A stretch of 64,000 nucleotides of DNA from an uncultured Pseudomonadales bacterium (GTDB lineage Bacteria > Pseudomonadota > Gammaproteobacteria > Pseudomonadales > Cellvibrionaceae): positions 144,675 through 208,674 of the forward strand of contig CANLBN010000005.1 of assembly GCA_947488935.1 (NCBI GenBank), written 5' to 3'. The number at the start of each line of letters is the position of its first letter. Within the stretch, counting starts at the first letter, position 1. This document shows positions 1-9,647 of the stretch, in pieces. A model generated the notes under the pieces. The model worked only from the letters and a program-made list of their open reading frames with translations, did no database searches and had not been told where the DNA came from. A program made the position numbers and the translations under genes.

Positions 1-1507
1 GATCATCTTCCATTAAGCTAAGGCGGTCTGTTTTTTCGTATAGGCTAGATCGTGTATAGCGCAGATTAATGTTGTCAGGATATTCATTGATCGCAACGTT
101 TAAAACATCAATGGCATTTTGTGTTTGACCCTGATCTTCGAGGATGTCGGCCTCGGTATTGAAGAACTCAGCTCTAAAGTTGGGTGAGCGATTACGCAAT
201 TTCTGCAAGTGTATTTGTGCGTCATCGAGTTGGTTTGAATCGGCCATGAGACGAGCCGCTTGCGTATTGGCGGCGACAAAGTCATTACCACCATTGACCG
301 CCAGGTAGTAGCTAATAGCCGTTTCTGTCTCCTTTTTGAGCTCGGCAACGTTGCCTAGGTAGTAATTAATGGTGTTAGGACGATAATTACGGTTGAGCAG
401 TTCGGTAAAGGTTTGCTGTGCGTCATCGAGTTTGCGTAATTCTAGAGCAATAATTGCCTTAGAGAATTTAATGTCTAAGTTTTTAGGGGCATTATCAGAG
501 AGTATGGTGAACTCTTCGTAGGCGGCTTTAATATCGGTTTGTGCTAATGTGCGAGCATAGAGTAGGCGGATGCGTGCGTTGTTAGGTGTTTTCTCTAGCT
601 GCTGTTTTAAACGTACGAGTGCTTCATCAAACTGTCGGTTTGCATTGAGTAAATTGATCTCTTGTCTAGCGGCGGGTAAGTAGTCTTCATCTTGCGCAAT
701 GGCTTCGCGGACAATGGCAAAGGCTTTATCGGTATCTCTCTTTGAGGCGTAAAGTACGCTCAGGCCAACTTTAACAGGAGATAATTCAGGGTAGCGTTTA
801 TCGAGAGTGTGGTAGCGGCTAATTAATGCCTCGCGTGTCTCTAGATCCAGCGTACGGCTAAAGTTTGCGATAGTCTCTAAGATGGCCGCACGTTGTTTTA
901 TATTCGGCTGCGGAATCTCTACGGATTGTAGTCCATTTACTGTACTGGTTTGCTGTGTATTATTTGCCGCTTGCTTACGGGTTTCTTTGGTTAGCAATGC
1001 CAAAATAGACTCTGCATGATCCAGTGCCTCTAAGGGTTGGCGCTTGTCTACATAGGCAGAGGCGACAATGGTATGTGCCTCTATATTGTTGGGTTCTTGT
1101 TCAAGCCACAATGTGCCCATGTTAAGGGCTTGGTTGCCATTTCGAAAATATTGAGCAAGCCGCGTTGCGCGCGCAATAATGCCAACATCTTTCGTTATGC
1201 TGGCCGCCTTAATGTATTGTCTAAGCGTAATATTATACTGCTGACGTGCCCCTGCTATTTCTGCTGTTAACAAGCTATAAAGAACCTCCCTTGAAAATTG
1301 CTCAGTCTCTAGAGTGGTATCCGGCTCAGTTGTAACGGGCTCGACCTTGGGGGCTATTGCAGTGTTTGTAGCTGGAGAGGTAGGTGCTATTTCGTTGGCG
1401 GTGTCAGGGTTTGGCCTATTGTCTGGTTGTGCTTGTTCGCTTGTTAATACACCGCAGGACTGCAGTATAAACAGTAAAGTAAAGCAAACGAAAAACTGAC
1501 TTCTCAT
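1..1507 (-). CDS. TPR-repeat lipoprotein (3' part outside window)
   Basis: Reading the minus strand from the ATG at 1507 gives an open frame to the window edge (502 complete codons, no stop), so the C-terminus is missing. The protein starts with a hydrophobic signal ending in a lipobox, LLFILQSC, so it is probably lipidated on the Cys and anchored in a membrane. A Thr/Pro/Glu-rich linker follows, then many degenerate helix-turn-helix units of the tetratricopeptide type, for example YLGNVAELKKETETAISYYL. A TPR protein divergent from hemA, usually followed by lolB, is a conserved arrangement in Pseudomonas and relatives. Its exact role is not known; a scaffold for envelope assembly is an inference. 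Confidence 0.85.
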   Translation of the reverse strand, partial: MRSQFFVCFTLLFILQSCGVLTSEQAQPDNRPNPDTANEIAPTSPATNTAIAPKVEPVTTEPDTTLETEQFSREVLYSLLTAEIAGARQQYNITLRQYIKAASITKDVGIIARATRLAQYFRNGNQALNMGTLWLEQEPNNIEAHTIVASAYVDKRQPLEALDHAESILALLTKETRKQAANNTQQTSTVNGLQSVEIPQPNIKQRAAILETIANFSRTLDLETREALISRYHTLDKRYPELSPVKVGLSVLYASKRDTDKAFAIVREAIAQDEDYLPAARQEINLLNANRQFDEALVRLKQQLEKTPNNARIRLLYARTLAQTDIKAAYEEFTILSDNAPKNLDIKFSKAIIALELRKLDDAQQTFTELLNRNYRPNTINYYLGNVAELKKETETAISYYLAVNGGNDFVAANTQAARLMADSNQLDDAQIHLQKLRNRSPNFRAEFFNTEADILEDQGQTQNAIDVLNVAINEYPDNINLRYTRSSLYEKTDRLSLMEDD

Positions 1508-1833
1508 AGAGATATGAACCATATAAGTAATAGTGATGGTGCCGTAAATATCATCTTAGTACAACTTGGCACTTAAATTAAAGCTAAATACAGCTTTAAC
1601 TATCTGATATAACAAGCTATTGGTCATCTAGCGATTAATTTAGCCTATATGCTCCATTTTTAGAGGTGCTTATCAATAAATACTTAATCGTGGCTCTTAA
1701 AAAGTGTTAAACGCATCAAAAAGTACAATTTTTAATGAAACTCACGACATAATATAAGACAATACAAAACTTAATAAGTGCAGCCTTGCTATTGTTGTGG
1801 GGCTGCAGACAATGCCCAATTACCCCAGTTTCC
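1508..1833. promoter_or_regulatory. Divergent intergenic region between TPR lipoprotein and hemA
   Basis: This AT-rich gap of 326 bases must hold the promoters of both divergent genes. No strong hairpin, T-tract or recognisable operator is visible. A short in-frame extension upstream of the chosen hemA start (from 1786) is treated as non-coding because homologous HemA proteins begin at the residue encoded at 1834. Confidence 0.4.
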
Positions 1834-3195
1834 ATGATTCCTTTGTTTGTTATAGGCCTTAACCACGAAAGTGCAACTGTTGATTTGCGTGAGCGCGTCA
1901 CATTTGCGCCTGAATCGATGGTGCCAGCATTACAAGAAATCGTGAACCATACTCCTGCAGATGAGGCGGCTATTTTGTCGACCTGCAATCGCACCGAGAT
2001 CTATTTGTCAGGGCAACAAGATGCACCTCTTATAGGCGCTGAGAGTGACGATCAATCGCCATTGCAGTTATCAAAAGCCGAGGTTGTCGCTTGGTTTGCC
2101 GAGTACCATGATCTAGATGCTGAGGAGCTTGCTAAGTATTGTTATGTTCGCCATGGTGACGAGGCAATGATGCATATGATGCGTGTTGCCTGTGGTTTGG
2201 ACTCTATGGTGCTTGGTGAGCCGCAAATATTGGGGCAAATGAAGTCTAGTTATGCTGTCGCACAAGAGGCCGATGTTCTAGGGAGTGAACTCCATAGTAT
2301 TTTTCAACGTGTATTTAGTGTTGCCAAGCAAGTGCGTACCGACACTGCTATAGGCCGAAACCCGGTTTCTGTTGCCTATGCAGCGGTTAATTTGGCCCAG
2401 CGTATTTTTTCTAATTTAAAAGACGATACGGCCTTGCTTATTGGTGCTGGCGAAACAATAGATCTAGTCGCCAGACACTTAAAAGAGCAAGGCATTGCAA
2501 AAATGATGTTTGCTAATCGCACGCTGGAGCGTGCACAAAAGTTAGCCGACGAGTTTGACGCTAAAGCGATATTATTAGCGGATATTCCAGAGTTTTTAGT
2601 GAATGCTGATATTGTTATATCATCAACGGCGAGCCAATTACCGATATTGGGTAAGGGTGCCGTTGAATCGGCATTAAAACTACGTAAGCATAAACCTATT
2701 TTTATGGTCGATATTGCAGTGCCGCGTGATATAGAACCAGAAGTAGGCGAGCTAGATGATATCTATTTGTATACCGTTGATGATTTAAAAGATGTGATTG
2801 ACGAGAACAAACAATCGAGGGAGATTGCTGCACAGGAAGCGCATGTCATTGTCGAAAGCAATGTCACGGAATTCTTTAAAGAGCGCCGTGCTCGCCATTC
2901 CGTTGAAACGATCAAATCATATCGGCAATACGCTGAGCAACTTAGCGAAGAAGTCTTACAAAAAGCGCTGCGCGATTTAGAAAACGGTACCGATGCCGAG
3001 CAGGCAATGCGTAAAATGGCCAAGAGTTTGACCAATAAATTGCTGCATAGTCCAACGCAGCAATTAAAACAGGCGGGTGTTGAGGGACGACATGATCTTA
3101 TTGCGTTTTCTCAGCAGCTACTAGGCTTTGCCCAAAGCGAAAGTGAGCAGGCGAATAAAGAAAAATTAGCTAATACGGACAAAAAAGTTAAGTAA
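1834..3195 (+). CDS. hemA: Glutamyl-tRNA reductase HemA
   Basis: HemA reduces glutamyl-tRNA(Glu) to glutamate-1-semialdehyde with NADPH, the first committed step of C5-pathway tetrapyrrole synthesis. The protein is 453 residues. The N-terminal [14 protein letters not shown] segment and the STCNRTEIY motif, with the catalytic Cys at residue 51, are family hallmarks. The NADPH-binding domain ([16 protein letters not shown]) and C-terminal dimerisation helices follow. The start at 1834 ([11 protein letters not shown]) matches the usual N-terminus; an ATG at 1786 would add 16 unconserved residues. No strong ribosome-binding site precedes either start. The gene heads the conserved order hemA-prfA-prmC. 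The product should supply haem and also sirohaem, which the NirB in this window needs. Confidence 0.96.
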   Translation: MIPLFVIGLNHESATVDLRERVTFAPESMVPALQEIVNHTPADEAAILSTCNRTEIYLSGQQDAPLIGAESDDQSPLQLSKAEVVAWFAEYHDLDAEELAKYCYVRHGDEAMMHMMRVACGLDSMVLGEPQILGQMKSSYAVAQEADVLGSELHSIFQRVFSVAKQVRTDTAIGRNPVSVAYAAVNLAQRIFSNLKDDTALLIGAGETIDLVARHLKEQGIAKMMFANRTLERAQKLADEFDAKAILLADIPEFLVNADIVISSTASQLPILGKGAVESALKLRKHKPIFMVDIAVPRDIEPEVGELDDIYLYTVDDLKDVIDENKQSREIAAQEAHVIVESNVTEFFKERRARHSVETIKSYRQYAEQLSEEVLQKALRDLENGTDAEQAMRKMAKSLTNKLLHSPTQQLKQAGVEGRHDLIAFSQQLLGFAQSESEQANKEKLANTDKKVK

Positions 3196-3196
3196 G

Positions 3197-3255
3197 CTCT
3201 GAATAAGTCTAAATAAAGTTTTTGCTAAAGTAAAAATATCCATTGTTATTCAGAG
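3197..3255. repeat. Separated inverted repeat in the hemA-prfA spacer
   Basis: CTCTGAATAA at 3197-3206 is repeated as its exact reverse complement at 3246-3255. Thirty-nine bases separate the arms, so a simple terminator is unlikely; its role is unknown. Confidence 0.45.
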
Positions 3256-3316
3256 ACGCCTTAATAAAAAATAATTTACTTATGCACGAAGCGTGAGTTT
3301 TTACCGATAAAATATT

Positions 3317-4399
3317 ATGAAAGAATCGATTCGTTTAAAATTAGAAGTACTACAAGAACGCTATGTTGAGGTAGGTGCCTTATTAAGTGATGCTGGCGTT
3401 ATTGGCGATCAAAATAAATTCCGGGAATTGTCTCGTGAGTATGCAGAGCTTGAACCCGTGGTTAAATGTTTTGCTGAGTATCAAACTATTATTGATGATC
3501 TCAGCGAGGCCAAAATATTACTTAATGATAGTGATGCTGAAATGCGCGCAATGGGGCAGGAAGAATTGAAATTGGCCGAGGCTAAAATAGAGCCGGTAGA
3601 GCTTGAGCTTCAAAAACTATTATTGCCCAAAGATCCTAATGATGAAAAAAATGTTTTTTTAGAAGTGCGTGCAGGCACTGGGGGTGACGAAGCGGCTATC
3701 TTCTCTGGTGATTTGTTTCGTATGTATAGCCGCTATGCCGAAAAACGTAAGTGGAAAATTGAAATCATTAGCGAAAACTTAGGTGATCATGGTGGTTATA
3801 AAGAAGTTATCGCGCGCATTGTTGGGCAAGGTGTTTACTCGCAACTAAAATTTGAATCGGGTGCGCATCGTGTACAGCGCGTACCAGAGACCGAATCTCA
3901 GGGGCGAGTGCATACCTCTGCTTGTACCGTAGCGATTTTGCCCGAGGCCGATGAGCAGTCTCAAATCGAGATTAATAAAGCCGATCTGCGTGTCGATACC
4001 TTTCGTGCAAGTGGTGCCGGTGGGCAGCATGTTAACAAAACAGATTCTGCTATTCGTTTAACCCATTTGCCGACGGGCTTAGTGGTCGAGTGCCAAGATG
4101 AGCGTTCGCAACATAAAAACCGTGCAAGAGCTATGTCACTTTTAGCGTCGCGCCTGCAAAGTGCGCAACTGGAAGTATCAGAAAAAGAACGTGCCGAAGA
4201 GCGTAAATCTTTAGTAGGTAGTGGTGATCGTTCTGAACGTATTCGCACCTACAACTTCCCACAAGGACGAGTAACCGACCATCGTATTAATTTAACATTA
4301 TATAAATTAAATGAAGTGATTTCAGGTGATCTTGACGAGCTTGTACAACCATTAGTCAACGAGTATCAAGCAGACCAGCTTGCTGCGCTTGCAGATTAA
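3317..4399 (+). CDS. prfA: Peptide chain release factor 1 (RF1)
   Basis: RF1 reads UAA and UAG stop codons and triggers peptide release in the ribosomal peptidyl-transferase centre. The 360-residue length is typical. The GGQ tripeptide that enters the peptidyl-transferase centre is at residues 235-237 ([15 protein letters not shown]). The PxT-type anticodon-mimic element is PET at 190-192 within [15 protein letters not shown], as in RF1 rather than RF2. The ATG at 3317 gives the expected MKESI start. The gene lies 121 bases after hemA and 18 bases before prmC, whose product methylates the GGQ glutamine. An intact RF1 argues against UAG being reassigned in this organism. Confidence 0.97.
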   Translation: MKESIRLKLEVLQERYVEVGALLSDAGVIGDQNKFRELSREYAELEPVVKCFAEYQTIIDDLSEAKILLNDSDAEMRAMGQEELKLAEAKIEPVELELQKLLLPKDPNDEKNVFLEVRAGTGGDEAAIFSGDLFRMYSRYAEKRKWKIEIISENLGDHGGYKEVIARIVGQGVYSQLKFESGAHRVQRVPETESQGRVHTSACTVAILPEADEQSQIEINKADLRVDTFRASGAGGQHVNKTDSAIRLTHLPTGLVVECQDERSQHKNRARAMSLLASRLQSAQLEVSEKERAEERKSLVGSGDRSERIRTYNFPQGRVTDHRINLTLYKLNEVISGDLDELVQPLVNEYQADQLAALAD

Positions 4400-4417
4400 C
4401 TCACTCATCAATCACGT

Positions 4418-5269
4418 ATGTTGACGATTGCTCAGGCACTAGCTCAAGACAAACAACTATTAGTTTGTTCGGATTCTTCACGGCTCGATTGCGAAGTGCT
4501 TTTGAGCTTTGTTATTGGTAAAAACCGCACCTATTTATATACCTGGCCTGAAAAATCCCTAGAAAAATCTCAAGAAACATTGTTTTTAGACTGCTTGCAG
4601 CGCAGGCTGAACGGTGAACCAATAGCCTACATCGTAGGGCAAAAAGAATTTTGGTCTTTGCCATTGTGTGTTGACGAGTCAACGCTTATTCCACGGCCCG
4701 AAACCGAGTTGCTTGTCGAGATTACCCTAGAACTATTGCTCGATAAAGAGGATGCGATTATCGCCGACTTAGGTACTGGCACCGGTGCTATCCTATTGGC
4801 ACTGGCAAATGAAAAACCTGCATGGCAATTTTTTGGCTTAGAAAAAAATCAAAAGGCCTTTGAACTTGCCCAAAAAAACCAACGGCAACTAGGGTTTACT
4901 AATGTGACTTTTTTGCTTAGCGACTGGTTTAGCGCTTTGTCAGATCAACAACCTCGCAAAAAATTTAACTTGATCGTCTCTAACCCTCCTTATATAGATG
5001 CCAGCGATAAACACTTACAAGAAGGTGACGTACGCTTTGAGCCACATTCAGCGTTGATTGCTGAGGATAATGGTCTGGCAGATATAAAAGGAATCATTGA
5101 TGGTGCGCCTCAATATTTATTAGAAAATGGCTGGCTTATCTTTGAACATGGTTACCAACAAGCTGTTGCGGTCAAAGACTATCTCGAGATCAATAGTTTT
5201 ACACAGATATTTACCCGCAATGATTTGTCTGGGCAACCTAGAGTTACGGGTGGACGACTGTGTGAATAG
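4418..5269 (+). CDS. prmC: Release factor glutamine methyltransferase PrmC (HemK)
   Basis: PrmC transfers a methyl group from S-adenosylmethionine to the glutamine of the GGQ motif in RF1 and RF2. The 283-residue protein has an N-terminal helical domain, then a Rossmann methyltransferase domain with the SAM-binding DLGTGTGAI motif at about 117-125. The substrate-amide-binding NPPY motif is at 189-192. RPETE near 93-97 is also typical of the family. The gene follows prfA by 18 bases, consistent with one transcript for factor and modifying enzyme. Confidence 0.96.
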   Translation: MLTIAQALAQDKQLLVCSDSSRLDCEVLLSFVIGKNRTYLYTWPEKSLEKSQETLFLDCLQRRLNGEPIAYIVGQKEFWSLPLCVDESTLIPRPETELLVEITLELLLDKEDAIIADLGTGTGAILLALANEKPAWQFFGLEKNQKAFELAQKNQRQLGFTNVTFLLSDWFSALSDQQPRKKFNLIVSNPPYIDASDKHLQEGDVRFEPHSALIAEDNGLADIKGIIDGAPQYLLENGWLIFEHGYQQAVAVKDYLEINSFTQIFTRNDLSGQPRVTGGRLCE

Positions 5270-5378
5270 CGCTGAATAATATAAATGTTGAATTTATAAA
5301 AAGTTGAGTTTGTAAAAGAAAAAAAGTAGAGTGAGTGATTAGAAAGATAACAATAAAATAATAAAGAAAAAGGGATTA

Positions 5379-6860
5379 ATGATGAATGAAGTACAATATC
5401 AAGTCGTTTTTTTGGGTAAATTACGACCTGGGTTCAACCAAGAAAAAGCCAAAGCTAGGCTGCAAGAGCATTTAAAATTATCAAGCGCCGTTGTGGAATC
5501 ACTCTTTACCAGCGACAGAGTGGTTATTAAACGTGATTTGAGCGCTGATGCTGCTAAGCAGTATGAGCAGCGTTTTTACATGCACGGCGCTATTGTTAAA
5601 CTGGAAAAGCAAGTAGGTTCTAAAATAAAGAATGATATAGATAAGGCAGACGATAGCGCTGTAGCTGAGAACTCTCCTGAAAACCAAGTAAGCCTTGAGC
5701 CTATTCCTCAAACTGTAGCTGTTGATAGTTCTCACGCATCGGCTAATACATCAGCTAATCGAGCATCCATGAGTAATAGCGTGGGCTCTACCAATGTAGA
5801 TAGTGGCGAGTACCCTAAGGAATTGGGATTTGAATTTACCGGCAATGGTAAAGAGTACTTTAAAATATGGATTGTTAATATTGCCCTGACAATTTTAACC
5901 CTTGGCATTTATTCGGCTTGGGCCAAGGTGAGAAACAAGCAATACTTTTATGGCAATACCTTATTCGAAGGTTCAAGCTTCGAGTACACCGCGCAACCGC
6001 TAACTATTTTAAAGGGACGTATTTTAGCCTTTTTTATTATCGCGCTTTATTATGTGGCAAGCTCTTTTCTACCGCCTAATTACCAAATTGGCTTTTTATT
6101 GGCGGTAATTGTGATTGTTCTCTTTTTGCTACCTTGGGTTGCGGTTAAAGCCTTACAGTTTAATGCGCGACACAGCCGCTATCGCAATATTAGTTTTGGT
6201 TTTGACGGCACTTATTGGGGGTCTTTCAAAGCATTTATACTCTGGCCAATGACCTCTATTATTTTCTTGTTGCTTCCTTTTGTTTGGCAAAGACAGAATA
6301 AATTCTTTGTTGATAACAGTCGCTACGGTAAGACCCCCTTCGAATTTACGGCGAGGGTTGGCGATTACTATGAATTGTTTGGAAAAATGATTCTCTTAGG
6401 TATAGGTTTAACCCTTGTTGCCGGTTTATTGTTTGGCTTTGGTGTTGGCATAAGTACTGGCTCGTCTGGCTTGGGATCACCCGCAGCAATAGTCGGTATT
6501 GCTGTGAGTCTTCTAGGTTATGCTGCTGTCTACTTTGTTGCGATTGCTTTTTACAATGTACTTAGTAATAACTTGCTTTATAACAGCACCTTGCTAAAAC
6601 AACATAGTTTGTCTGCTGATTATCGCCTTGGCTCTTATGCGGTTTTGTTGCTGACTAATACGCTAGGTATTGTGTTGACTTTGGGGCTATTTATTCCTTG
6701 GGCATTGGTTCGTTCTGCTCGCTATCATGCAGAACATACACAGTTTGTCGCAACAGAAAATTTAGATTCATTTATTGCCGGTGAGGAACAAAAAGTGAAT
6801 ACCTTCTCCGAAGGCCTAGCCGATGCGCATAGTGTCTTTGATATTGATGTTGGCATATAA
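5379..6860 (+). CDS. DUF898 (YjgN-family) integral membrane protein
   Basis: This 493-residue protein belongs to the YjgN/DUF898 family by its repeated motif FEFTGNGKEYFKIW...GIYSAWAKVRNKQYFYGNT, which recurs in variant form near residue 320 and again near the C-terminus. About 140 soluble residues precede the membrane part; they look like a small alpha/beta domain plus a Ser/Asn-rich linker. Several hydrophobic helices follow. AGGGA precedes tandem ATGs at 5379 and 5382, either of which could be the start. Only 14 bases separate it from the M48 protease gene, so the two are probably co-transcribed. Function is unknown. Confidence 0.85.
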   Translation: MMNEVQYQVVFLGKLRPGFNQEKAKARLQEHLKLSSAVVESLFTSDRVVIKRDLSADAAKQYEQRFYMHGAIVKLEKQVGSKIKNDIDKADDSAVAENSPENQVSLEPIPQTVAVDSSHASANTSANRASMSNSVGSTNVDSGEYPKELGFEFTGNGKEYFKIWIVNIALTILTLGIYSAWAKVRNKQYFYGNTLFEGSSFEYTAQPLTILKGRILAFFIIALYYVASSFLPPNYQIGFLLAVIVIVLFLLPWVAVKALQFNARHSRYRNISFGFDGTYWGSFKAFILWPMTSIIFLLLPFVWQRQNKFFVDNSRYGKTPFEFTARVGDYYELFGKMILLGIGLTLVAGLLFGFGVGISTGSSGLGSPAAIVGIAVSLLGYAAVYFVAIAFYNVLSNNLLYNSTLLKQHSLSADYRLGSYAVLLLTNTLGIVLTLGLFIPWALVRSARYHAEHTQFVATENLDSFIAGEEQKVNTFSEGLADAHSVFDIDVGI

Positions 6861-6874
6861 ATGATTGGTATTAA

Positions 6875-8023
6875 ATGACGGTTTTGCAAATGAATAGTGC
6901 AACAAAAATACGCGGTGACTGGTACGACGGTCAACAGTCCGCAAAACGGGCTGCGTTTTTGTGTGTGCGTGTGTCGGACCATAAACCCGAGAATCATGAT
7001 GCTGTTGATATCGCTGTATTGCCAGCAGGTGATGCCGAGGTGTTTGAGCAGCAGGCTTTATTTGAAGGTAATTGGTCAGATATAAAAGTGAGCAAGCGCT
7101 TGGGCAATACGTCGCGTTATGTTTATTTTCCCGATGGACAAAAATTTGAAAGCCGCGAGAATGAGCAAATAGATGAGCTTATGCATAAGCTTCATCCTAA
7201 AAATTCGCATTCGCTGATTTATCGCCTAGAGACTCATTGGCAGTATGTGTTAATTTCGGTTTTGCTCACGGTGTTAGTTTTTGGCTGGGGTGGCATTTAT
7301 GGCATACCGTTAGCGTCAAAATCTATCGCCTATGCCTTGCCTGCCTCGTTGATGGATGAAGCAGGTGAGCAAACTCTCGAATTACTGGATGAACAGCTTT
7401 TTGAGCCAACGACATTAGCACCTGAGGTGCGCGAACGTGTACGTAGTCATTTTGCCAACATTATTGCTGAGCATCCCGAGCAAAATATTCGTTTGTACTT
7501 TCGACACTCTCCCGAGATTGGCGCCAATGCATTTGCGCTGCCCAATGGCGGTGTTGTGTTTACCGACGATATGATTAAACTTGCCGAAAATGATGATGAG
7601 CTACTGTCGGTGATGGCGCATGAAGTAGGTCATGTTGTTAAGCGGCATGGTATGCGTGGTGTTATTCAAGGCTCCATTGTTACCTTTTCGCTGGTTTTAC
7701 TAACGGGTGATCTATCGGCGACCGCTGATCTGTTTTTGGGTATCCCGATTATTTTGACCCAGCTAGGTTATTCGCGTAGTTTTGAGCGAGAGGCCGATGA
7801 TTACGCACTGACGTACATGCTGGCGCGGGATATCGACCCTGAGAACTTCTCTCGCTTAATGGCTCGATTGCAAAGTAGTAAAGTTAACCCGGATGATGAA
7901 GGCAGTACCGTAGACAACGAAACATCGACTCATGACCACACCAATGGTCAATGGCAGCGCTATTTGTCGACCCACCCCGGTATTGAGGAGCGCATAGAAA
8001 AATTTAAACGCGAGAATAATTAA
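6875..8023 (+). CDS. Membrane-anchored M48-family zinc metallopeptidase
   Basis: The zinc-binding HEVGH motif lies at residues 249-253 (MAHEVGHVVKRHG), and the third ligand is probably the Glu in SFEREADDYAL about 50 residues later. The 382-residue chain has a soluble N-terminal domain of about 120 residues, one hydrophobic segment at about 124-146, and then the peptidase domain. It should therefore face the periplasm or membrane surface and cleave peptide bonds in envelope proteins, like other M48 enzymes. The DUF898 gene just upstream often accompanies this peptidase. The substrate is unknown. Confidence 0.87.
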   Translation: MTVLQMNSATKIRGDWYDGQQSAKRAAFLCVRVSDHKPENHDAVDIAVLPAGDAEVFEQQALFEGNWSDIKVSKRLGNTSRYVYFPDGQKFESRENEQIDELMHKLHPKNSHSLIYRLETHWQYVLISVLLTVLVFGWGGIYGIPLASKSIAYALPASLMDEAGEQTLELLDEQLFEPTTLAPEVRERVRSHFANIIAEHPEQNIRLYFRHSPEIGANAFALPNGGVVFTDDMIKLAENDDELLSVMAHEVGHVVKRHGMRGVIQGSIVTFSLVLLTGDLSATADLFLGIPIILTQLGYSRSFEREADDYALTYMLARDIDPENFSRLMARLQSSKVNPDDEGSTVDNETSTHDHTNGQWQRYLSTHPGIEERIEKFKRENN

Positions 8024-8072
8024 CCGTAAATGACTAAATACCGGAAATTAATGGATAGTTCTTTCTTCATGC

Positions 8073-8100
8073 TATACTCTAGCGCCTAATTAAAGCGCTA
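8073..8100 (+). promoter_or_regulatory. Possible sigma-70 -10 element with inverted repeat before rhlB
   Basis: TATACT at 8073-8078 resembles a -10 hexamer, but no good -35 is evident. An inverted repeat, TAGCGC (8080-8085) and GCGCTA (8095-8100), lies at the predicted transcript start and could act as an operator or a leader hairpin. Confidence 0.35.
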
Positions 8101-8124
8101 TATGAAGAGAGAGTAGGTAAATTT

Positions 8125-9516
8125 TTGTTTAAAAAATTATTTGGAAATCAAAAAAGTGGTCAGGCGCCATCAGAGCAAACCTCTGCTAATGCTAGCACCC
8201 AACAATCATCTTCTCCAAAAGTAGATACCGCTAAACAAGGTGCCCCACATAATAAAGGGCATCGCTCTTCACAAAAACCCCGAAAAGACTCTAAAAATAA
8301 GGCGCCTGAAAAGCAATGGGATGCTTCACAGTTTGTTGTTCCTGAAGTCGAGGGGAAAACACGCTTTCACGATCTTCAACTTGAACCCGAACTCATGCAT
8401 GCCATTGCTGACTTGGGGTTTGAGTATTGCTCGCCTATCCAGGCACAATCATTACCCAGTACGCTAAAAGGCCTTGATTTACTCGGTAAAGCGCAAACGG
8501 GTACGGGCAAGACAGCTGCTTTTTTAGTGGCAATTATCGATGACTTTTTAAAAAATCCTATCGACGAAAAACGCTATGCTGGTGAGGCGCGAGCACTTAT
8601 TATTGCGCCGACTCGTGAGCTGGTTTTACAAATAGCTGATGATGCCCGCATGTTAACCAAGCACACTGACCTTACCGTACATACCTTAGTGGGTGGTATG
8701 GATTACGATAAACAAAAACGTAAGATAAAAGATCAGTTGGTCGATATTTTAGTGGCTACACCAGGGCGTTTGCTCGATTTTTCCAGCAGTAAAGACATCC
8801 ATTTAGATCAAGTGGAAGTTATGGTGCTAGATGAAGCCGATCGCATGTTAGATATGGGCTTTATACCGCAGGTACGTCGTATTGTGCGTGCAACGCCGCA
8901 TCGCGATAGCCGCCAGACTTTATTCTTCTCTGCTACATTTACCGAGGATGTTATGCGCTTGGCGGAGCAGTGGACTTGTGACCCTGTTAGTGTCGAGATA
9001 CAGCCCGATAGTATTGCTACCGACAGAGTCAAACAGCATGTTTATTTGACCTCTACCGAGGAAAAACTAACGGTTTTATGCAATATTGTGCGCGGAGAAG
9101 ATACCGATAACTTAATTGTTTTTGCCAATCGCCGTGACGAGTGTAGGCGTCTGCATCAACAGCTTGAGCGTCGAGGCTTTAAAGTGGGATTACTGTCGGG
9201 CGAGATACATCAAAGCAAGCGTATTAAAACGCTAGATGCCTTTAAATCTGGGCGCATTAAGGTACTGGTTGCCACGGATGTTGCCGGGCGTGGTATTCAT
9301 ATTGATGATATCAGCCATGTTGTGAATTACACTTTGCCAGAAGAGGCTGAGGATTACGTACATCGTATTGGCCGTACTGGCCGTGCGGGTAAAGACGGTG
9401 TATCTATAAGCTTCGCCTGTGAGGACGACGCGTTTCGCCTGCCTGCTATCGAGGAATTACTGGGTGCCCCTATTCATTGCGAGCAACCACCAGAAGCATT
9501 ATTAAAGCCACTGTAA
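8125..9516 (+). CDS. rhlB: DEAD-box ATP-dependent RNA helicase, RhlB type
   Basis: All helicase motifs are present: Q motif ([10 protein letters not shown]), Walker A AQTGTGKT at 123-130, PTREL, DEAD at 236-239, SAT at 269-271 and [10 protein letters not shown] near the C-terminus. The 463 residues include a low-complexity, positively charged N-terminus of about 75 residues. The ending resembles RhlB ([20 protein letters not shown]), the helicase that unwinds RNA for the RNase E degradosome, and lacks the long tail of RhlE or DeaD. The start is TTG at 8125 behind GAGAGTAGG; no upstream in-frame ATG fits. Membership of a degradosome here is inferred from the family. Confidence 0.85.
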   Translation: MFKKLFGNQKSGQAPSEQTSANASTQQSSSPKVDTAKQGAPHNKGHRSSQKPRKDSKNKAPEKQWDASQFVVPEVEGKTRFHDLQLEPELMHAIADLGFEYCSPIQAQSLPSTLKGLDLLGKAQTGTGKTAAFLVAIIDDFLKNPIDEKRYAGEARALIIAPTRELVLQIADDARMLTKHTDLTVHTLVGGMDYDKQKRKIKDQLVDILVATPGRLLDFSSSKDIHLDQVEVMVLDEADRMLDMGFIPQVRRIVRATPHRDSRQTLFFSATFTEDVMRLAEQWTCDPVSVEIQPDSIATDRVKQHVYLTSTEEKLTVLCNIVRGEDTDNLIVFANRRDECRRLHQQLERRGFKVGLLSGEIHQSKRIKTLDAFKSGRIKVLVATDVAGRGIHIDDISHVVNYTLPEEAEDYVHRIGRTGRAGKDGVSISFACEDDAFRLPAIEELLGAPIHCEQPPEALLKPL

Positions 9517-9530
9517 ATCCTTAAGGCCTA

Positions 9531-9549
9531 CCTCACCGCAAGGGTGGGG
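9531..9549 (+). terminator. Weak hairpin after rhlB
   Basis: CCTCACC and GGTGGGG form a 7-bp stem, with one G-T pair, around a GCAAG loop. No T-run follows, so it may be only a partial or factor-dependent terminator. Confidence 0.4.
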
Positions 9550-9647
9550 CTGTGTTTGCCTATCTTGTTATTACTCTAAAGCGTCTTTTCTGCCTACTTT
9601 TTCGCCTTTTTCCAACTGTTGTCTACACTTAAATAAGATATGTATGA

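Noticed and set aside
1786..1833. Longer hemA product starting at the upstream ATG.
   Set aside because: The added residues are not like any HemA N-terminus, while the start at 1834 aligns exactly with the family.
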